Assembly: GCA_900759005.1 (NCBI GenBank)
Contig: CAAEUQ010000083.1
Span: 1-13,274, forward strand
Reading direction: 5' to 3'
Source of the DNA: Clostridia bacterium
GTDB lineage: Bacteria > Bacillota > Clostridia > Christensenellales > Aristaeellaceae
DNA length: 13,274 nucleotides
Numbering within the stretch: the stretch's first letter is position 1; each line of letters opens with the position of its first letter. Positions 5,495-11,142 of this stretch are shown here, one piece after another. The notes below the pieces were generated by a model. The model saw nothing but the letters and a program-made list of their open reading frames with translations. It was not told where the DNA came from and did no database searches. The position numbers were made by a program, and so were the translations under genes.

Positions 5495-7233
5495 TTTTGC
5501 AGGCGCTGGTTCGCAGCTATGACGCGCTGGCGGCGGATGGAAAGCTCGATCAGCCCGGCTGGCTGGAAGCGAAGGTTTCGTGGAGCATCGAACTGGATGC
5601 GGACGGGCGATTGAAGCAGGTGATTCCGCAGGGAAGCACGGATGAAAAGGGCAAGCGTACAGTCCGAAACATGATATTGCCGGTGATGGTAAAGCGCGCC
5701 AGCAACGTCGCGGCGAATTTCCTGTGCGACAACGCGATGTATATGCTGGGCGTTGATCTGAAGGGCAAGAAAGCGCGCGCAATGGAATGCTTCCGCGCGT
5801 GCGCGGCGCGACATCTGGAATTGCTGGAGCATACGGACGAGCCGTTCGCGCGGGCAATCTGCGCGTTTTTTAAGACATGGGACGCGGAGAATGCCGAATC
5901 GCATCCACTGATTGCGCCGATTCTGGAGCTTTTGAAAGCCGGCGGCAATCTGGTATTCAGCATGAACGAGGCGTTCGCCCAGGACGTTCCGGAGATTCGA
6001 GCGGCGTGGAATTCGGCATATGGCGATCAGGAAAACGCGGTGCGCGGGCGGTGTCTGGTCACGGGCGAGGAGGGCGCGATCGCGATTCTGCATCCGAGTA
6101 TCAAGGGTGTTGCCGGCGCGCAGGCGACGGGCGCTTCGCTGGTCTCATTCAATGCGCCTTCCTATGAATCCTATGGCAGGCGTGAAGCGCAGGGGCTGAA
6201 CGCGCCGGTGAGCGAGCACGCGGCGTTTGCCTATGGCGCGGCGCTGAATTATATGCTGCGCGAGCGCGATTACCGAATGCGTCTGGGCACGACGACGATG
6301 GTTTTCTGGGCGGAGGGCGCGGCGCGCGAATACGGATCGGCGCTTGCGTGGATGCTTGGAAATGCCGACGACGGCGTAGATCAGGCGATGCTTGAAAACG
6401 CGGCGGCGGATTTGCGAAGGGGCAAAACGGCGTTTCTGAACGGCGTTCCATTGCATCCGGAGAATCCGTTTTATGTGCTCGGGCTCGCGCCGAACGCGTC
6501 GCGGCTCTCGGTGCGGTTTTTCATGCGAAACAGCTTTCAGGCGTTTGCAGTGAATTTGAACCGGCATCAGGAGCGGCTGAAGATCGTGGGCAACGAAAAG
6601 CGGCGCGAAATGTCCGTATGGGCGCTGCTGAACGAGACGGTCAATCCCAAGAGCACGGATAAAAAACCGCCGGACGTGCTGGTGGGCGAAGTGCTGCGCG
6701 CGATTCTTTCCGATGCGCCGTATCCCGCGTCGCTGTTTGCACAGGTCGAGGTGCGTCTGCGCGCGGAGCAGAACGTGACATTCGGCAAGGCGGCGATCAT
6801 CAAGGCGTATCTGATCAAAAACGTGGTGCGCGATTCCGAAACGCATCCGATGAAGGAGGTTTTGACGGTGAAACTGAATGAGGAAGCGAGCTATGCGCCG
6901 TACGTGCTGGGGCGGCTGTTCGCTGTACTGGAAAAAATGCAGATTGACGCGGTCAATCCGGGCGCGACGATTCGCGATCGGTATTTCAGTTCCGCGTGCG
7001 CGACGCCGGCGGCGGTGTTCCCGACGCTGATGCGGCTTTCGCAGAGCCATTTGAGCAAGCTGGAGACCGGATCGAGCATTTATTATGACCGGCTGATTCA
7101 AAATCTGTGCGGAAAGCTGACGGAAACGCTGCCGAGGCATCTTTCGCTCGAGGAGCAGGGCGCGTTCCAGATCGGCTATTATCATCAGAAGCAGGCGCTT
7201 TACACCAAGAAGGAGGACAGGAACGATGGCTGA
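5491..7233 (+). CDS. cas8c: Cas8c (Csd1), large subunit of type I-C Cascade
   Basis: Cas8c recognises the PAM and anchors the 5' end of the crRNA in Cascade; it also recruits Cas3. The 580-residue product opens with MILQALVRSYDALAADGKLD, then has LPVMVKRASNVAANFLCDNA followed by MYMLGVD. The middle carries GRCLVTGEEGAIAILHPSIK, then GASLVSFNAPSYESYG and MVFWAE, all typical of Csd1 proteins. The length is usual for the family. It starts inside the cas5c stop (ATGA) and overlaps cas7c by 8 bp, so the operon is translationally coupled. Its 3' end contains an internal start for cas11c. Confidence 0.95.
   Translation: MILQALVRSYDALAADGKLDQPGWLEAKVSWSIELDADGRLKQVIPQGSTDEKGKRTVRNMILPVMVKRASNVAANFLCDNAMYMLGVDLKGKKARAMECFRACAARHLELLEHTDEPFARAICAFFKTWDAENAESHPLIAPILELLKAGGNLVFSMNEAFAQDVPEIRAAWNSAYGDQENAVRGRCLVTGEEGAIAILHPSIKGVAGAQATGASLVSFNAPSYESYGRREAQGLNAPVSEHAAFAYGAALNYMLRERDYRMRLGTTTMVFWAEGAAREYGSALAWMLGNADDGVDQAMLENAAADLRRGKTAFLNGVPLHPENPFYVLGLAPNASRLSVRFFMRNSFQAFAVNLNRHQERLKIVGNEKRREMSVWALLNETVNPKSTDKKPPDVLVGEVLRAILSDAPYPASLFAQVEVRLRAEQNVTFGKAAIIKAYLIKNVVRDSETHPMKEVLTVKLNEEASYAPYVLGRLFAVLEKMQIDAVNPGATIRDRYFSSACATPAAVFPTLMRLSQSHLSKLETGSSIYYDRLIQNLCGKLTETLPRHLSLEEQGAFQIGYYHQKQALYTKKEDRNDG
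6868..7233 (+). CDS. cas11c: Cas11c, small Cascade subunit from an internal start within cas8c
   Basis: In type I-C the small subunit is made from an internal start in the 3' end of cas8c; two or so copies line the Cascade belly and hold the DNA strands. Here a near-perfect Shine-Dalgarno GAAGGAGGT (6852-6860) sits 7 bp before an in-frame GTG at 6868, codon 460 of cas8c. It gives a 121-residue protein (starting KLNEEASYAPYVLGRLFAVL, ending near KKEDRNDG), the size expected for Cas11c and predominantly helical in appearance. The family mechanism is established; this particular start is my inference from the ribosome binding site. It shares its stop codon with cas8c. Confidence 0.75.
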   Translation: MKLNEEASYAPYVLGRLFAVLEKMQIDAVNPGATIRDRYFSSACATPAAVFPTLMRLSQSHLSKLETGSSIYYDRLIQNLCGKLTETLPRHLSLEEQGAFQIGYYHQKQALYTKKEDRNDG

Positions 7234-8125
7234 ATGTATTCGCAATCGATATGATTTTGTGGTTCTGTTCGACGTGGAAAACGGCAATCCTAACGGCGAT
7301 CCCGACGCGGGCAATATGCCGCGCATTGATCCGGAAACCGGCTGCGGACTGGTAACGGACGTTTGCCTGAAACGCAAGATTCGCAATTACGTCGAAAGCG
7401 TGAAGGAAAACGACCCCGCATACGGCATTTACATCAGCGAAACCGAGCCGCTGAACCGCAGCGACCGCAAGGCGCTCGCGGAGAGCGGTCATCCGAATAT
7501 CAAGGACAGCGACCTGAAGACGCTGAAAAAGGCGGATAAGGATATCGATCAGAAGCTGCTCGACTACATGTGCAGGCATTATTTTGATATTCGCGCGTTC
7601 GGCGCGGTAATGACCACGTTTGTGAAAGCCTCTCTGAACTGCGGACAGGTGCGCGGGCCGGTACAGCTTGGATTTGCGCGAAGTGTCGATCCGATTTTGC
7701 CGCAGGAGGTTACGATTACCCGCGTGGCAATCACGACCGAGGAGGACGCGGCGAAAAAGAACACCGAGATGGGCAGAAAATACATCGTTCCCTATGGCTT
7801 GTACCGCGTGGAGGGATTCGTTTCGGCAAATCTCGCGCAGAAGACGACCGGCTTTTCCGAGGAGGATCTGAACCTGCTCTGGCAGGCGATTCTGAATATG
7901 TTCGAGCTTGACCGCAGCGCCGCGCGCGGCAAAATGGCGACGCGCAGCCTGATCGTGTTCAAGCATGAGAGCGAATTCGGCAATGCGCCGGCGTGGAAGC
8001 TGTTCGAGCGGGTACGCGTTGCGCGCAGGGAAGGCGTGAGCGTGCCGCGGAGCTATTCGGATTACGAAATTGCGATCGATACGGAGAACCTGCCCGAGGG
8101 CGTTGAGTGTACGGTTATGGGGTAA
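7226..8125 (+). CDS. cas7c: Cas7c (Csd2), Cascade backbone subunit
   Basis: Cas7c polymerises along the crRNA spacer to form the Cascade backbone. The 299-residue product shows the Cas7 signature RYDFVVLFDVENGNPNGDPD at residues 8-27, then GNMPRIDPETG and TDVCLKRKIRNYVE. Later come DIRAFGAVMTTF, GPVQLGFARSVDPI and IVPYGLYRVEGF, all typical of Csd2. The length is usual. The ATG at 7226 follows AAGGAGG (7210-7216) and overlaps the end of cas8c by 8 bp; its own end overlaps cas4 by 19 bp. Confidence 0.96.
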   Translation: MAECIRNRYDFVVLFDVENGNPNGDPDAGNMPRIDPETGCGLVTDVCLKRKIRNYVESVKENDPAYGIYISETEPLNRSDRKALAESGHPNIKDSDLKTLKKADKDIDQKLLDYMCRHYFDIRAFGAVMTTFVKASLNCGQVRGPVQLGFARSVDPILPQEVTITRVAITTEEDAAKKNTEMGRKYIVPYGLYRVEGFVSANLAQKTTGFSEEDLNLLWQAILNMFELDRSAARGKMATRSLIVFKHESEFGNAPAWKLFERVRVARREGVSVPRSYSDYEIAIDTENLPEGVECTVMG

Positions 8126-8778
8126 GAGAAGAGGATTATCTGACGCTATCCGGCATTCAGCATTATGCGTTTTGTCCGCGGCAATGGGCGCTGATTTTCA
8201 TTGAGCAGCAATGGGCGGACAACGTGCGCACGATCGATGGAAATCTTCTTCATCGCCGCGCGCACGACGAGAACCTGATCGAGCGGCGCGGCGATATGCT
8301 GATTGCGCGCGGCCTCAGGGTGGTTTCGCATGAACTGAATGCGACGGGCGTTTGCGACGTCGTTGAATTCCATTCCGACCCCGGCGGGATTTCCCTGCCG
8401 GGGCAAACGGGTTTGTGGCGCGTTTATCCGGTGGAGTACAAGCGCGGCAGCCCGAAGGAAAACGACGCGGATGCGCTTCAGCTATGCGGACAGGCGATGT
8501 GCCTGGAGGAAATGCTGCTGTGCAAGATTCCGGAGGGCAGTTTGTATTACGGCGAAACGCGCAGGCGGCAAAGGGTGGATTTCAATGCAGAAATGCGCAA
8601 TCGCGTGCGGGAAATGCTCGGCGCCATGCGCGATCATATGCGGCGCGGCTATACGCCGCAGCCCAAGCAGCTCAAGCGCTGCAACGCGTGCTCGCTTAAT
8701 GAAATTTGCTTGCCGAAGCTCAGGCGAACGCCCAAAGTCGGCGACTATTTGCGTCAGGCGGCGGAAGATGCGACGTGA
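8107..8778 (+). CDS. cas4: Cas4 exonuclease with [4Fe-4S] cluster, adaptation factor
   Basis: Cas4 trims prespacers and selects their PAM end during spacer acquisition. The 223-residue product shows the RecB-type nuclease core: H49, D84 (GVCDVVEFH), E110 and K112 (VEYKRG), and Q129. It also shows four cysteines for the iron-sulphur cluster: C23 (YAFCPRQW) and C192, C195 and C201 (CNACSLNEIC). The GTG at 8107 is the only start that keeps the conserved SGIQHYAFC N-terminus at normal length; it has GAGG seven bases upstream and overlaps cas7c by 19 bp. In most type I-C loci cas1 follows directly; here a 690-bp gap containing a decayed copy of this gene's 3' end intervenes. Confidence 0.94.
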   Translation: MYGYGVREEDYLTLSGIQHYAFCPRQWALIFIEQQWADNVRTIDGNLLHRRAHDENLIERRGDMLIARGLRVVSHELNATGVCDVVEFHSDPGGISLPGQTGLWRVYPVEYKRGSPKENDADALQLCGQAMCLEEMLLCKIPEGSLYYGETRRRQRVDFNAEMRNRVREMLGAMRDHMRRGYTPQPKQLKRCNACSLNEICLPKLRRTPKVGDYLRQAAEDAT

Positions 8779-8850
8779 GAAAACGGGGAAGAGGCACGGG
8801 AAACGGACTGCGAAAAGAGAAACCGGCAACCGGCGGAACGCGCGATCATA

Positions 8851-8915
8851 TGCGGGAAATGCGCAGCACCGCGCGCGATCATATGCGCTGCGGCTATACG
8901 CCGCAAGCCAAACAG
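8851..8915 (+). repeat. Decayed duplicate of part of the cas4 3' region
   Basis: Matches cas4 8606-8670 at a constant offset of 245 bp, with about 55 of 65 bases identical and no gaps. It includes the codons for RDHMRRGYTPQPKQ (here RDHMRCGYTPQAKQ). A further copy of its GCGCGATCATATGCG core lies at 8840-8854, 33 bp before the equivalent point. The cysteine cluster that should follow is not present. Confidence 0.8.
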
Positions 8916-8960
8916 GGGATGAGCCGCGGGAAAACGGAATGCGCTTTCGCCTTCTCGCGC

Positions 8961-9008
8961 ATGGTCGGCAAAGGCTGAATTACCTGCCGGCAATGCGAAA
9001 GGCGAACG
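8961..9008 (+). repeat. Direct repeat copy A (cas4-cas1 gap)
   Basis: Ungapped 48-bp match (41 identical) to 9258-9305, ending in both copies with GCCGGCAATGCGAAAGGCGA. Weaker similarity extends about 35 bp further upstream in both copies (GGAAAA, then CGGAATGC), giving a unit of about 84 bp. Confidence 0.8.
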
Positions 9009-9164
9009 TTGATCCGGATGCTGTGCGATTGGCAAATGGGCGCGGATAAGCGAAGAGAACGCTATGGGCGAAGTTGCGCGGTTGAAAAAGAGGCGAGGAT
9101 GAGCGGAGAACGCGCTGCGGGTGAAGCTGCACGGCGAACGAAGATCGTGACGCGTGTCTATCGA

Positions 9165-9204
9165 ATGCCGACGGTCGTTTGAAGGCGAATCCTGCCGTCG
9201 GCAT
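9165..9204. repeat. Perfect 10-bp inverted repeat with 20-nt loop
   Basis: ATGCCGACGG (9165-9174) and CCGTCGGCAT (9195-9204) are exact reverse complements. No T run follows on either strand, so it is not a classical terminator. Its role is unknown. Confidence 0.6.
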
Positions 9205-9257
9205 GAAGCGGCAAAAATGGACTGCGGAAAAGCGGAATGCACGTTCACCTGTCGCAA

Positions 9258-9305
9258 ATGATTGGCAAAAGCTGAATCGTTTGCCGGCAATGCGAAAGGC
9301 GAACG
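9258..9305 (+). repeat. Direct repeat copy B (cas4-cas1 gap)
   Basis: Partner of 8961-9008, 297 bp downstream. The last 24 bases are identical between copies while the first half carries seven differences, so the 3' part is better conserved. Confidence 0.8.
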
Positions 9306-9468
9306 CGGAGTTGCACGCCACACGCCGCAGATGAAAGACGGAAACGCGCTGCAATGCGTACCTGCTGGACGCGGTTCGTTTTCTTATTTTAACTGCTTTC
9401 CAAAGATGTGGAAGCACCCATTCGCTCAATTTGAACTGCGAAGGAAGACCGATCTTGGAGGATAAAGC

Positions 9469-10500
9469 ATGAGAAAGATGCTGAATACCCTGTTCGTTAC
9501 GTCCGAGGAGGCGTATCTGGCGCTGGAGAACGAAAACGTGGTCGTCTATCGCGATTCCGAGCGCGCGGCGCAGTATCCGCTTCAGGTGCTGGAGGGCATA
9601 CTCTGTTTTTCCTATAAGGGCGCGAGTCCTGCGCTGATGGGCGAATGCGTGCGTCGCGGGATCGGGCTTTCGTTTTTAACGCCGAGTGGGCGGCTGCTGG
9701 CGCGCGCGGCGGGCGAATCGCAGGGCAATGTGCTTTTGCGAAAGGAGCAGTACCGCGTGTCCGACAGTCCTGAGCGCAGCTGCCGCGTGGCACGGAATTT
9801 CATCTTCGGAAAGGTCTATAACGCGCGCTGGGTGCTCGAACGGACGCTGCGCGACCATGGGCTGCGCGTCAATGCGGATGCGCTGCGCTGCGCATCGAAC
9901 GACATTCAGGCGCAGCTGAAGCCGATTCTTGATTCGGAGGATCTGGATGCGCTGCGCGGATTGGAGGGCAAAGCGTCGGCGCGCTATTTCGGCGTGTGGG
10001 ACGAAATGATTCTGAACCAGAAGGAGGATTTCCGCTTCGAGGGCAGAAATCGCCGCCCACCGCTCGACCGCGTGAATGCCGCACTTTCGATGGCATATAC
10101 GCTGCTGACCCACGATTGTGCGGCGGCGCTGGAGAGCGTCGGGCTGGATGCGTACGCGGGGTTCATGCATCGCGACCGCCCGGGGCGCGAATCGCTGGCA
10201 TTGGATTTGATGGAGGAGCTGCGCGCGCCGCTGGCGGATCGGCTGGTGATCACGATGATCAACACGCGCGCGCTTCAGAAAAACCATTTCCGGCGGCAGT
10301 CGGGCGGCGCAGTGCTTTTGACGGACGACGGGCGCAAGGTGCTGCTCGGCGCGTGGCAAACGCGGAAAAAAGAGGAGATCACGCATCCGTTTCTGAAGGA
10401 AAAGCTGCCGTGGGGCCTGATTCCGTATGTTCAGGCGCTGCTGCTCGCGCGGCATCTGCGCGGCGATCTGGAGCAATACCCGCCGTTTCTATGGAAGTAG
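9469..10500 (+). CDS. cas1: Cas1 integrase (type I-C)
   Basis: Cas1, with Cas2, inserts prespacers at the leader end of the array. The 343-residue product has the N-terminal beta domain (MLNTLFVTSEEAYLALENEN) and the helical catalytic domain with the metal ligands E166 (GLEGKASARYF), H234 (GFMHRDRPGRESLALDL) and D246. The C-terminal block includes KNHFRRQSGGAVLLTDDGR. The length and motifs match type I-C Cas1. The ATG at 9469 is set by GGAGG at 9457-9461, 7 bp upstream. It is separated from cas4 by an unusual non-coding stretch and from cas2 by only 9 bp. Confidence 0.96.
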   Translation: MRKMLNTLFVTSEEAYLALENENVVVYRDSERAAQYPLQVLEGILCFSYKGASPALMGECVRRGIGLSFLTPSGRLLARAAGESQGNVLLRKEQYRVSDSPERSCRVARNFIFGKVYNARWVLERTLRDHGLRVNADALRCASNDIQAQLKPILDSEDLDALRGLEGKASARYFGVWDEMILNQKEDFRFEGRNRRPPLDRVNAALSMAYTLLTHDCAAALESVGLDAYAGFMHRDRPGRESLALDLMEELRAPLADRLVITMINTRALQKNHFRRQSGGAVLLTDDGRKVLLGAWQTRKKEEITHPFLKEKLPWGLIPYVQALLLARHLRGDLEQYPPFLWK

Positions 10501-10509
10501 GGGGAGAAA

Positions 10510-10800
10510 ATGCTGGTTTTGATTACATACGACGTAAACACTGAGGATGCGCAGGGAAAGCGGCGGCTCCGGCGAGTGGCAAAGAAGTGCGTCGCGCACG
10601 GACAGAGGGTTCAGAATTCGGTGTTCGAATGCAGCGTGGACGCGGGGCAGCTGCGCCTTTTGCAGGCGGAGCTCGCACAGCTGATCAATCCGGAAAAGGA
10701 CAGCCTGCGGTTTTATATGCTGGGCAATCATTATCAATCAAAAATCCAGCATATCGGCGCGCGCCCAACCTATCAGCCAGACGATGTGCTGATGGTGTGA
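10510..10800 (+). CDS. cas2: Cas2, adaptation complex subunit
   Basis: Cas2 dimerises and bridges two Cas1 dimers to measure the new spacer. The 96-residue product has the ferredoxin-like start MLVLITYDVNTED (conserved Asp at residue 8), then GQRVQNSVFECSVD and FYMLGNH, all typical of the I-C/I-E-neighbouring Cas2 family. GGGGAG lies at 10501-10506, directly after the cas1 stop, and sets the ATG at 10510. It is the last cas gene; the leader and array follow. Confidence 0.96.
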   Translation: MLVLITYDVNTEDAQGKRRLRRVAKKCVAHGQRVQNSVFECSVDAGQLRLLQAELAQLINPEKDSLRFYMLGNHYQSKIQHIGARPTYQPDDVLMV

Positions 10801-11142
10801 AAAGGGGAGACTTTCGATGGACAAAAATGCTGCCGAAGCAGTATCGATTTGTATAGCTTTGCGCACTATATCTGACCGACGGGGCGAATTCCAAGGCAAC
10901 AGGGGGGCGTGTCTAAGAAAAGAAAGCAATCACAGCTGCAAAAGCAGCGCATTCAAGTAGACAAAACGCAGTGCGAAGCCCAAGCGCTCATGAATTCTTC
11001 GCCTCCTTCGCACCGCTAAAACCACTCGAAATTGGCAAACGTTCTCCAATAAAAGCAACCACACCCCGCCAATCAAGAGTACCCCCGCGGAGAATTCAGC
11101 AAAAATTCCAAAGAATCCGACCATTCTTCATAGATTTTTGCA
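10801..11142 (+). other. CRISPR leader region
   Basis: About 340 bp between the cas2 stop and the first repeat, less GC-rich than the cas genes. Orientation (leader left, array right) follows from the repeat direction: GATTGAAAT is the 3' end of type I-C repeats. I could not identify a convincing promoter for the array. A small hairpin GCTGC-AAAA-GCAGC lies at 10935-10948, and TCGCCTCC at 10999-11006 repeats 8 nt of the repeat's 5' end. The final bases before repeat 1 are TAGATTTTTGCA. Confidence 0.7.
10817..10960 (+). CDS. Possible 47-residue small ORF directly after cas2 (doubtful)
   Basis: An ATG at 10817 follows AAAGGGGAGA (10801-10810) with 6 bp between, a ribosome binding site as good as that of cas2. 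The frame runs 47 codons (MDKNAAEAVSICIALRTISD, later HSCKSSAFK) to TAG at 10960. No family is recognised, and the composition is not distinctive. It lies within the expected leader, so it may be chance or a relic of a gene cut by the array. Confidence 0.2.
   Translation: MDKNAAEAVSICIALRTISDRRGEFQGNRGACLRKESNHSCKSSAFK

Larger units (their letters stand above)
8779..9468. other. Non-coding, repeat-rich gap between cas4 and cas1
   Basis: No supported gene lies in these 690 bp; open frames exist on both strands but lack ribosome binding sites, family motifs and a consistent frame. The stretch holds a decayed duplicate of the cas4 3' end (8851-8915), an imperfect direct repeat (8925-9008 and 9221-9305), and a perfect 10-bp inverted repeat (9165-9204). 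It looks like a product of repeated local duplication followed by decay. I see no clear promoter for cas1, so cas1 may be read from the upstream operon. Confidence 0.7.

Noticed and set aside
8754..9323. 189-codon minus-strand frame with internal repeats (RSPFALPA)
   Set aside because: The protein repeats reflect the DNA direct repeats in the gap. It overlaps the cas4 end and lacks a ribosome binding site and any recognisable domain.
10844..10872. Array promoter in the leader (TATATC at 10867)
   Set aside because: The matching -35 position reads TCGATT, too poor to call. TTGGCA further on also lacks a partner.
10930..11124. 64-codon minus-strand frame in the leader with a hydrophobic N-terminal half
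   Set aside because: The ribosome binding site is weak, there is no known family, and it runs against the leader. I considered a membrane peptide but have no supporting evidence.
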